This document shows positions 6,410 to 12,809 of a stretch of 12,809 bases of DNA, one piece after another. How positions within the stretch are numbered: position 1 is the stretch's first letter; the number at the start of each line of letters is the position of its first letter. The stretch is taken from NCBI GenBank assembly GCA_949123685.1, contig CASBHZ010000084.1, positions 1 through 12,809 of the forward strand, written 5' to 3'. The translations under genes and the position numbers were made by a program. Origin of the DNA: an uncultured Bacteroidales bacterium. GTDB lineage: Bacteria > Bacteroidota > Bacteroidia > Bacteroidales > Muribaculaceae. The notes under the pieces were generated by a model. That model was not told the origin of the DNA, did not search any database, and saw only the letters and a program-made list of their open reading frames with translations.

Positions 6410-7075
6410 ATGTTCAAAATAAGTTTATCTGAAAAGATCAAGACGGCAGCTCCGGAATTGAGAATTATTGCAATTGAAGCGGAAGTGAATAATCCGGAAA
6501 CTACTGATTCACTATGGCGCGAAATTGAAAAGGAGGCTGATTACATCCGCGAAAAACTAACAATGGATATGGTCAACAAGCGCCCTGCAATTGCCGCCAC
6601 AAGAAAGGCATATAAGGCGTTGGGTAAAGATCCCAACAGATACAGACCTTCTGCGGAAGCTTTGTGCCGCCGGACAGTAAACGGCAAGGGATTATACAGG
6701 CTCACTTCTTTAGTAGACCTTATCAACCTGCTTTCCATGAAAACAGGACACAGCATAGGGGGATTCGATGCAGACAAGATAGATGGATACTCTTTACTTC
6801 TGGATGCAGGAAATTCCGGTGAAGAGTTTCATGCAATAGGCAGGGGGCTTCTAAATATAGAAAACCTCCCGATATATCGCGACGCAACTGGCGGTATAGG
6901 AACTCCTACAAGCGATGAAGAACGCACAAAACTGACAAAGGAGACCCGCAGACTTCTCATGCTGATAAACGTATACGATGGCACTGAGAATATTGAACAG
7001 ATCCGTGAGCTTGCAATTGATCTTCTGACCACCCATTGCTCCCCCTCCAATATGGAATCACATATTATATGCTAA
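6410..7075 (+). CDS. Free-standing B3/4 (PheRS editing-like) domain protein
   Basis: A 221-residue cytosolic protein made of essentially one B3/4 domain. This fold forms the editing site of the phenylalanyl-tRNA synthetase beta subunit, which hydrolyses Tyr-tRNA-Phe. Landmarks of the stand-alone family: RKAYKALGKDPNRYRPSAEAL (65-85), LVDLINLLSMKTGHSIGGFDADKI (101-124) and the block GRGLLNIENLPIYRDATGGIGTPTSDEERTKLT (144-176). It lacks the tRNA-binding, B5 and catalytic-core-like parts of PheT, so it is not a fragment of a broken pheT. A role in trans-editing of mischarged tRNA or of a free amino-acid adduct is inferred; the family's function is poorly known. The gene has its own strong promoter, a leader hairpin and the ATG at 6410. 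It is divergent from hisS and convergent with the TonB receptor gene. Confidence 0.85.
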   Translation: MFKISLSEKIKTAAPELRIIAIEAEVNNPETTDSLWREIEKEADYIREKLTMDMVNKRPAIAATRKAYKALGKDPNRYRPSAEALCRRTVNGKGLYRLTSLVDLINLLSMKTGHSIGGFDADKIDGYSLLLDAGNSGEEFHAIGRGLLNIENLPIYRDATGGIGTPTSDEERTKLTKETRRLLMLINVYDGTENIEQIRELAIDLLTTHCSPSNMESHIIC

Positions 7076-7090
7076 GCAAACAAATTACTT

Positions 7091-7118
7091 TTTTAAATAA
7101 GTTATAACTTACTTAAAA
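7091..7118 (+). terminator. AT-rich inverted repeat between convergent genes
   Basis: 7091-7104 and 7105-7118 form a near-perfect palindrome (13 of 14 pairs; A7097/C7112 do not pair) centred on AAGTTATAACTT. It lies between the B3/4 stop codon and the TonB receptor stop codon, where a shared terminator is expected. The stem has only two G-C pairs and no clear U-tract follows it, so activity is uncertain. Confidence 0.45.
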
Positions 7119-7123
7119 GCTGT

Positions 7124-9541
7124 TTAAAATTCAAATGAAAGGCGAACATTGAACTGGCGACGTGTAAGATAATTCGGCACGGCATATTGAATATTGTTGA
7201 CATCCGTAACCCAATAGTAGCTGCTGACATTGCTTATATCCAGTAGATTGAAGCAATCAAGTCCTAAGACAATGCTACGGAAGTGACGCCAGAAATTATA
7301 CGGACGGACACCATTGGTCGGCGCCCCGACAAGCTGATAACTGATTCCTATATCCAGACGCTTATATGCCGGAGCCCGGAAATATGACTCAGACCTGCTC
7401 TTGTGAGGTGCCGTCATTGTCAATCCATCCGCAAATATCCCTCGCAAACTGAATTTTAATTTGGGGAACTTGGGGAAGTAATCAGTGAAATAAAGGCTTA
7501 CCGAATACCGTTGATCGCTCGGCAGGGGAACTTTCTTTCCATCAAGCGTCTGCTGAGTCTTCATCAACGAAAAACTGAGCCATGAATCAGACCCTTCTAC
7601 AAATTGACCGAAAAGTTTAAGGTCAAGCCCGGTTACAAATCCCTTTGAATCGTTCACCCCGGAATAATTAACCTTAAGGTTGTCATATTCGTAAGATATC
7701 AGGTTAGACATATTCTTATAATAAACCTCTCCCATAAGTTTGAACGGTCTGTTCATTGCCCTGAAGGTGTAATCAGTACCTACTATGAAATGAAGGCTGC
7801 GGGGAGATTTTATATCGTTATTAAGTTCGATCGAATGATTGCCCGAATCATCTGTGACAGATCGCCGGAACTCTTTATAGAACGGCGATTGATAATACAA
7901 TCCGGCAGCGGCACGAAAATTGAAACTGCCCCCAACAGGTGTTAATGAGAAATTTACTCTCGGCGAAACAAGAAACTCTTTATTAAAATCCCAATACGAA
8001 AACCGGATACCTCCGTTAAGGGTCATATATGCCTTCTCGGTGTCGATATAATATGCATCTTCAGCATAAGCAGACACACGGTTTGTAGAGAGATTATTAT
8101 TTGATGAAAGATTATATATCAGATGCACCCCATCCGGCAGAGTGGGAAGGGAATAACCAGCGGAGTCTCTCCATTCCCACTCCTTGGTACGATCCCTGAA
8201 ACTCTCCCTCCTATAGTCCAGCCCATAGGAAATATGATTACCCTTAATGCGTGTCTCACCTTTAAGGAAAATTCTGAATACGGAGGCTTTAAGCCTATTA
8301 CGCGAATGTTCCATATATTTACCTACACCGAGTTCTCCCCCGATGCCTTCTTCGCCCGACGTTCCTGCCTGGTTCAACCAATATTCACCGGAAATATCAT
8401 ACGCCACCATCTCATTCGTGAGAAATCCGGAAGCCCCAAGCATGAAGCTTGTTGCTCTGTTATGACGATACAGCACAGACAGAGATCCGAGGAAAGTCTC
8501 AAACTTATCGCGCTCCTGACCATCAAAATAAACCTTAAAATGCTTAACATCCTGCGCCGTGCCGAAAGTGGTTTCTCTGTCACGGGGTTTAAAATTATAA
8601 TGATTCAAAGATATGTTACCTAAGAAATTGACTGTCCATTTATCATTCGGTTTGAGATTCAGGTTAGTCTGATAATCAAAATATGTGGGATCGTATTCCC
8701 CTTTAGTATCCATCGAAGAGAGTAACGAATTGTTTTTCTTGAACCTCACGCCATGTAGTTGCGAGAAAGTCCCACTATTCTGACCTATCGTCAAAGAAGC
8801 ACCCATCAGGCTTGCCGAAACCGCTCCTTCGAATGCCTCGGGCTCACGATAAGTTATATCAAGAGCAGAAGACATTTTATCGTCATAGCGGGCGGGGAAA
8901 CCGCCGGAGGAGAATTTCAGCCCGCCTACCATATCAGGATTTATTATACTCAAACCCTCCTGCTGACCTGCGCGTACAAGCTGGGGGCGATAAATCTCGG
9001 TGCCGTTTATATAAACGGAATTTTCATCAAACGAACCTCCACGCACCGAATATTGCGAACTCAACTCATTGGAAGAATTGACACCAGGCATAGTGGAGAT
9101 CATAGCTTCCACACTGCCTCCGGAAACATCAGGCGACAGTTTGAAGCTCTCCGTGTTGAAACTTTGCATACCGTTGATATTGCTCTTGAAACCGAGAACT
9201 TCAAGTTCCTTGAGCTCCACATCATTAGGGTACATTCTTACATTAAGAGTCAGGTCTCCCTTTGGATTTATCAATTTATGATTCACAGTCTTAAACCCCA
9301 CACAGCTAAATATCAATTCAACTGTATCTTTTTGGGCAACTGAAAGCGAATATTGACCTTTAAGATCCGAGTTGGTTCCGATAGCCGTTCCTGCCACTCT
9401 TATTGTGGCAAACTCTACAGGTTTATCTTCATTATCGACAACCTTACCGGAAATTTTAACATTATCGGCAAAAATCGGAACTGAAGATAGGAATGATAAG
9501 AATAATACTATAAATATTATGTATATGCGAATTTTCAACAT
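7124..9541 (-). CDS. TonB-dependent receptor with CarboxypepD-reg-like domain
   Basis: Outer-membrane gated barrel that imports a ligand using TonB energy. From the ATG at 9541-9539 the protein has 805 residues: a signal peptide (1-25, hydrophobic core IYIIFIVLFLSFLSS, likely cut after IFA), a carboxypeptidase-D-like beta sandwich (about 28-105, with GKVVDNEDKPVEFATIRV), a plug (about 110-230, with SVEAMISTMPGV and SVRGGSFDENSVYINGTEIY), then a long beta-barrel ending in the aromatic FEF typical of BAM substrates. The frame stays open upstream to a TTG at 9571 (10 more residues), but the ATG gives the more typical signal peptide. No susD-like gene adjoins it, so it is not a glycan SusC/D pair, and the ligand is unknown. 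The S1/P1 nuclease gene lies 95 bases upstream on the same strand; co-transcription is possible. Confidence 0.93.
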   Translation of the reverse strand: MLKIRIYIIFIVLFLSFLSSVPIFADNVKISGKVVDNEDKPVEFATIRVAGTAIGTNSDLKGQYSLSVAQKDTVELIFSCVGFKTVNHKLINPKGDLTLNVRMYPNDVELKELEVLGFKSNINGMQSFNTESFKLSPDVSGGSVEAMISTMPGVNSSNELSSQYSVRGGSFDENSVYINGTEIYRPQLVRAGQQEGLSIINPDMVGGLKFSSGGFPARYDDKMSSALDITYREPEAFEGAVSASLMGASLTIGQNSGTFSQLHGVRFKKNNSLLSSMDTKGEYDPTYFDYQTNLNLKPNDKWTVNFLGNISLNHYNFKPRDRETTFGTAQDVKHFKVYFDGQERDKFETFLGSLSVLYRHNRATSFMLGASGFLTNEMVAYDISGEYWLNQAGTSGEEGIGGELGVGKYMEHSRNRLKASVFRIFLKGETRIKGNHISYGLDYRRESFRDRTKEWEWRDSAGYSLPTLPDGVHLIYNLSSNNNLSTNRVSAYAEDAYYIDTEKAYMTLNGGIRFSYWDFNKEFLVSPRVNFSLTPVGGSFNFRAAAGLYYQSPFYKEFRRSVTDDSGNHSIELNNDIKSPRSLHFIVGTDYTFRAMNRPFKLMGEVYYKNMSNLISYEYDNLKVNYSGVNDSKGFVTGLDLKLFGQFVEGSDSWLSFSLMKTQQTLDGKKVPLPSDQRYSVSLYFTDYFPKFPKLKFSLRGIFADGLTMTAPHKSRSESYFRAPAYKRLDIGISYQLVGAPTNGVRPYNFWRHFRSIVLGLDCFNLLDISNVSSYYWVTDVNNIQYAVPNYLTRRQFNVRLSFEF

Positions 9542-9625
9542 GCAGGTATTTTTCAATTTTGTCCCCTTCAAATATCTCTACCCCTCTGAATAAAAACGCT
9601 CACCGCATGCTTATATTATACAGAA

Positions 9626-9644
9626 CCCGTTTTGACTTAACGGG
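9626..9644 (-). terminator. Short hairpin at the S1/P1 nuclease stop codon
   Basis: CCCGTT (9626-9631) and AACGGG (9639-9644) pair around a 7-base loop, and the arm nearer the gene overlaps the stop codon (9639-9637). No good U-tract follows on the minus strand, so it may be a weak terminator or a 3' stabilising hairpin between the nuclease and TonB receptor genes. Confidence 0.35.
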
Positions 9645-10452
9645 CTAATGCACCGACAGAATATTCACTGTCAAAAATCATATTCAATACATGAGCGAGT
9701 CTGTATCCCGCTTTCCGCATCTGTGAATCTGACAATTCACTTGACTTCATCACGATATCCAAAGATTCTTTAGTGTCATAATTTCTGCCCGGCTCCAGCC
9801 AATCATATATCTTCATTACCTCACCGGCATTCTCTTCAATCCAATCTTCCAATGATCCTTGCATCAGCAATATCCGTCCTTCACCATAACACTTGTCAAG
9901 CCATGAAGCATAACGCTCGGCGCTCCATTTCCTGCTGATTCCCAACAATCCGCTGTCCCAGAACTTATGAAATAAAAAATCCTTGCCGAAAACCTTGAAA
10001 CCGAATCCTTGCGACGTTCCCTTAAAAAAGGTATGACAGGGACAATGCATGTCTCCTACGAGATGGACAATAATCTTTATACCTACCGCAACAGCAGAAT
10101 CAGTCATGGAACGGTAATCACGCATTTTTTCAATTTCGGTCCCGAGACCTTCGTAAACACGATATTTTTTTGACCACATCGAATGTTTTCCCTTTGAAGT
10201 GACAGATGCACTGTGCCAACCTGAAGTATGTCTATATTCAGGAGTACGCCTGACAGCATCCATCCATGACGCATATTTTACGATTGATTCCCCATTGAGA
10301 TATTTATCCACATTCTTTCTTGCACTGTCGGTAAGATGCCGTTCTGCCAGAGCGGCTATAGTAGCATGCCCCAACTTTCCCCAGGCAAAAGACTCACCTA
10401 CGCCCACCACCAAGATCAAGAAAACACATGCCAACAATTTGTTATAATTCAT
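9637..10452 (-). CDS. Secreted S1/P1-type zinc nuclease
   Basis: Member of the S1/P1 nuclease family: three-zinc enzymes cleaving single-stranded DNA/RNA and 3'-nucleotides. Of 271 residues, 1-23 are a signal peptide (core LLACVFLILVVGVG) ending ...SFA. Cleavage there exposes Trp24, whose free amino group is a zinc ligand in this family. All nine expected ligands are present in the spacing of P1 nuclease: W24, H29, D65, H80, H130, D134, H140, H162 and D166 (WGKLGH at 24-29, SWMD at 62-65, HLVGDMHCPCH at 130-140, HKFWD at 162-166). Two cysteines (137, 139) replace the more usual residues in the HxxxDxHxPxH motif. It should act in the periplasm or outside the cell, scavenging nucleotides or phosphate. 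Phospholipase C of the same fold is a less likely alternative. Start at the ATG 10452-10450; divergent from tex. Confidence 0.93.
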   Translation of the reverse strand: MNYNKLLACVFLILVVGVGESFAWGKLGHATIAALAERHLTDSARKNVDKYLNGESIVKYASWMDAVRRTPEYRHTSGWHSASVTSKGKHSMWSKKYRVYEGLGTEIEKMRDYRSMTDSAVAVGIKIIVHLVGDMHCPCHTFFKGTSQGFGFKVFGKDFLFHKFWDSGLLGISRKWSAERYASWLDKCYGEGRILLMQGSLEDWIEENAGEVMKIYDWLEPGRNYDTKESLDIVMKSSELSDSQMRKAGYRLAHVLNMIFDSEYSVGALAR

Positions 10453-10521
10453 AAGCAGGTTATAGAAGCTGTTTATATTAAAAACTAAATTATATATGTT
10501 TTATTTTTCACATAATTTGAT

Positions 10522-10529
10522 TACTTTTG
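10522..10529 (+). promoter_or_regulatory. tex -7 promoter box TACTTTTG
   Basis: An exact TAnnTTTG box ending six bases before the tex ATG (10536). The expected start is three or four bases after the box, so the mRNA would be leaderless or nearly so. No clean TTTG is seen 19-21 bases upstream. Confidence 0.6.
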
Positions 10530-10535
10530 CATCAT

Positions 10536-12683
10536 ATGAACAACATTATATCAGACGTTGCACGCCGCCTGTCGCTCCCGGAGCGAGGCGTGGAAGCCGT
10601 CATAAACCTTCTTGATGAAGGCTCTACCGTGCCGTTCATCAGCCGCTACCGCAAAGAAGCGACCGGATCTCTTGATGAAGTGGCTGTAAGATCAATCGAA
10701 ACCACGCTCAAAACCGTGCGTGAACTTTATGCCCGTAAAGAATTCGTAAAAGAAGCTATCGAAGCCGCCGAGGCTATGACTCCGAGAATTGAACAGAATC
10801 TTCGGGAAGCGACTACAATGACTGAAGTCGAAGACATCTACGCTCCGTTCAAGCCTAAAAAGCGAACACGCGCCACCATAGCGCGAGAACGCGGGCTTGA
10901 ACCATTGGCAAAGATAATAATGGCTGGCAATACCTCGGATCCTGTTAATGCGGCAAGCCGTTTCACCGGACATAAAGATGTAAACAATCCTGACGATGCA
11001 ATCTCCGGAGCTTGCGACATAATAGCCGAATGGGCATCTGAATCCTCCCGTTTGCGCAACATGACACGCAACGCTTACAGGAGACTCGGGTCTCTGGTAT
11101 GCACTCCTGCAAAAGGGAAAGAAGATGAGATTTCGACCTCACCGTTCGCCACTTACAGTAACTTCTCAAATTCGGTGCGCAGAATCCCGTCACACCAGTA
11201 TCTTGCATTACGACGGGCTGAAGCAGAAGGAATGATAAAAGTGAAATACTTGCTTGATGATTCTCGCGACAATCTTGAAGAATCTTTATCTGATGCATAC
11301 GCTTCCCGACAAGCCTCCTCAGAGTGTCGCAGGATCATATCAGACGCTGTTGCCGACGCATCCAAGCGGCTAATACGCCCCTCTGTCGAAAATGAAGTAT
11401 CTGCAAATCTGAAAGAGGAGGCAGATCGCGTGGCAATAGATATTTTCTCGCAGAATCTGCGCCAGTTACTTCTTGCCTCGCCACTTAAGGAACGGCGTGT
11501 ATTGGCTATAGATCCCGGCTATCGCACAGGATGCAAAGTCGTGGCTATTGACGAACAAGGTAATCTACTTGACGATACAGTCATATACCCTACCCCTCCG
11601 CGCAATGACACAGAGGGGGCGGCAAGTATTTTAAGAAAGTTGATTTCACGCAATAACCTTGACGCGATAGCTCTTGGCAATGGAACCGCATCACGCGAGA
11701 CGGAACGTTTCCTGAAGGATTACAAAATAATGGATTCCGGAGCAATTTTCGTTGTCAGCGAAGATGGCGCATCCGTATATTCCGCTTCTGAGATTGCGCG
11801 GAACGAGTTTCCAGATAAGGATGTCACCGTGCGCGGTGCCGTGTCTATAGGCAGGAGACTCATTGACCCACTTGCCGAATTGGTAAAAATAGATCCCAAA
11901 TCCATAGGTGTGGGGCAATATCAGCATGACGTAGACCAAAGTAAGCTCAAAAACGCACTCGATTATACAGTCATGAGTTGCGTGAATACAGTGGGGGTGG
12001 ATGTCAACACTGCGTCAGCAAGTCTGCTGGCATACGTTTCAGGAATTGGTCCGGCATTAGCATCCAATATCGTTAAATATAGGATGGAAAACGGTGCTTT
12101 CGCAACGCGTAAAGAACTGAAAAAAGTGCCACGTCTTGGTGACAAGGCATTCGAGCAGGCTGCCGGTTTCCTCAGAATCAGTTCTGGCAAAGAACCCCTC
12201 GACAACACCGGCATACATCCCGAAAGCTATCCGATTGTCAAAGAAATAGCAAAACAGTTGGGAGTTAAAACAGCAGACCTCCCTGCAAACGACACCATCC
12301 TCAATAAGATCAACGCGTCCGAACTGGCGGCAAAAGGGATAGGAGGATTGGAAACAATTACTGATATCATCACCGAATTGCGCAAGCCGGGCCGTGATCC
12401 GCGCACCGACAATGCCGAAACCGCATTCCAGCCGGCGATTGATTCCTTCGAACAAATTAGAATAGGACAAAAACTTCCGGGCGTAGTAAGCAACATAACC
12501 GCCTTCGGTGCATTCATTGATTTGGGAATAAAAGAAAGCGGACTCCTCCACATTTCTAAAATTTCGACCCGCCGCATAAATGCCGTCAGCGACGTGCTGC
12601 ATCTTGGTCAGCATATCGAAGTAACCGTAACCGATATTGACACCACACGCCGACGCATCAGCCTTTCCCTCCTCCCCACTTAA
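10536..12683 (+). CDS. tex: Tex family S1 RNA-binding transcription accessory protein
   Basis: Cytosolic nucleic-acid-binding protein related to eukaryotic Spt6, linked to transcription and RNA handling. The 715 residues follow the Tex order: an N-terminal helical domain (about 1-200, with VPFISRYRKEATGSLDE at 32-48 and EDIYAPFKPKKRTRATIARE at 99-118); a helical linker to about 315; a YqgF/RuvC-like domain (about 320-430, AIDPGYRTGCKV at 324-335 and ALGNGTASRETE at 379-390); the highly conserved IDPKSIGVGQYQHDV (452-466); tandem helix-hairpin-helix (about 485-550, YVSGIGPALASNIV); and a C-terminal S1 domain (642-713, PGVVSNITAFGAFIDLG...GLLHIS). Length is normal. A TTG at 10527 would add three residues, but it lies inside the -7 promoter box and cannot be transcribed from that promoter, so the ATG at 10536 is preferred. 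A long palindrome follows the stop codon. Confidence 0.96.
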   Translation: MNNIISDVARRLSLPERGVEAVINLLDEGSTVPFISRYRKEATGSLDEVAVRSIETTLKTVRELYARKEFVKEAIEAAEAMTPRIEQNLREATTMTEVEDIYAPFKPKKRTRATIARERGLEPLAKIIMAGNTSDPVNAASRFTGHKDVNNPDDAISGACDIIAEWASESSRLRNMTRNAYRRLGSLVCTPAKGKEDEISTSPFATYSNFSNSVRRIPSHQYLALRRAEAEGMIKVKYLLDDSRDNLEESLSDAYASRQASSECRRIISDAVADASKRLIRPSVENEVSANLKEEADRVAIDIFSQNLRQLLLASPLKERRVLAIDPGYRTGCKVVAIDEQGNLLDDTVIYPTPPRNDTEGAASILRKLISRNNLDAIALGNGTASRETERFLKDYKIMDSGAIFVVSEDGASVYSASEIARNEFPDKDVTVRGAVSIGRRLIDPLAELVKIDPKSIGVGQYQHDVDQSKLKNALDYTVMSCVNTVGVDVNTASASLLAYVSGIGPALASNIVKYRMENGAFATRKELKKVPRLGDKAFEQAAGFLRISSGKEPLDNTGIHPESYPIVKEIAKQLGVKTADLPANDTILNKINASELAAKGIGGLETITDIITELRKPGRDPRTDNAETAFQPAIDSFEQIRIGQKLPGVVSNITAFGAFIDLGIKESGLLHISKISTRRINAVSDVLHLGQHIEVTVTDIDTTRRRISLSLLPT

Positions 12684-12725
12684 TTCATGTAATATCCGAT
12701 AAAGTTACTACAGACCGCAAATCCA

Positions 12726-12782
12726 CTTATGCAATTTAGACACAGTGGCGCATAATGCGCCACTGTGTCTAAATTGCATAAG
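12726..12782 (+). repeat. Perfect 28-bp inverted repeat downstream of tex
   Basis: Arms 12726-12753 and 12755-12782 are exact reverse complements separated by one base (A12754); as a hairpin it would have a roughly 26-bp stem and a 5-base AUAAU loop. The arm starts CTTATGCAATTTAGACACAG. It begins 43 bases after the tex stop. No U-tract follows on either side, so it is not a standard intrinsic terminator, though it could stabilise or end the tex mRNA. The flanks beyond the arms do not continue the symmetry. Confidence 0.9.
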
Positions 12783-12809
12783 CCATTATACCGAAATAAT
12801 CAGTAAGTG
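12783..12809. other. Right contig end, no gene seen
   Basis: The last 27 bases after the palindrome are AT-rich and hold no recognisable gene start, promoter box or repeat. Confidence 0.5.

Noticed and set aside
6410..7075. Fragment of a broken pheT gene
   Set aside because: The frame has its own promoter and ATG, shows stand-alone B3/4 family landmarks through to its C-terminus, and no pheT remnants flank it.
8759..9343. 194-codon open frame on the plus strand inside the TonB receptor gene
   Set aside because: It is antisense to a well-supported receptor coding sequence, has no recognisable domain, and no promoter box or start context was seen. It looks like a codon-usage shadow, as does the 166-codon frame at 8123-8623.
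12057..12614. 185-codon open frame on the minus strand inside tex
   Set aside because: It is antisense to conserved Tex HhH and S1 coding sequence and shows no known family features.
12726..12782. Invertible promoter or recombinase target of the Bacteroides phase-variation type
   Set aside because: The two arms are separated by a single base, so there is no segment to invert, and no invertase gene is in view.
12726..12782. Chromosome dimer-resolution (dif) site
   Set aside because: A dif site has two short XerC/XerD arms around a 6-8 base centre within about 28 bp; this element is 57 bases with a 1-base centre.

Overview
The window looks like a piece of a Bacteroidota genome, most likely Bacteroidales. 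The signs are several -7 boxes of the form TAnnTTTG, two of them with a TTTG box 19-20 bases upstream; an outer-membrane TonB-dependent receptor with an N-terminal carboxypeptidase-D-like domain; and conserved genes of a kind common in gut Bacteroidales (DUF2156 protein, a probable DUF3843-type protein, Tex, polyprenol-phosphate mannosyltransferase). A finer placement such as Muribaculaceae is only an impression. The first 47 bases are not genomic: they are an Illumina P5/TruSeq adapter with an 8-base index, so this is the untrimmed end of an assembly contig.

Layout from left to right. Bases 48-123 (minus) hold the first 25 codons of a gene cut off by the adapter. It lies just downstream of lysC (aspartate kinase, minus). 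Diverging from lysC is a DUF2156 acyltransferase-like gene (plus). A perfect Bacteroidota promoter sits in the 3' end of that gene and fires into 2586-2751, which folds from end to end into one long rod-like hairpin. This is a strong candidate structured RNA, possibly the Bacteroidales 6S RNA. It is followed by a GT2 polyprenyl-phosphate mannosyltransferase gene whose last codons form half of a palindromic terminator. That terminator is shared with a convergent two-gene unit on the minus strand: hisS and a protein of unknown function whose start codon overlaps the hisS stop codon by one base. Diverging from hisS is a free-standing B3/4 (PheRS editing-like) domain gene with a strong promoter and a hairpin plus U-run in its leader. 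Next, on the minus strand, come an S1/P1-type zinc nuclease and a SusD-less TonB-dependent receptor. Diverging from the nuclease is tex (plus), whose -7 box sits six bases before its ATG. The contig ends in a perfect 28-bp inverted repeat.

Most genes are housekeeping or conserved envelope functions: amino-acid biosynthesis, translation and its quality control, lipid-linked sugar donors, nutrient uptake, and nucleic-acid handling. There is no sign of a prophage, a CRISPR array, a defence island or an insertion sequence. The most interesting items are non-coding: the folded RNA at 2586-2751, the long perfect palindrome near the right end, and the leader structures around hisS and the B3/4 gene. 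No intergenic gap exceeds 300 bases. The largest (6111-6409, 299 bases) holds two divergent promoters and the B3/4 leader hairpin.
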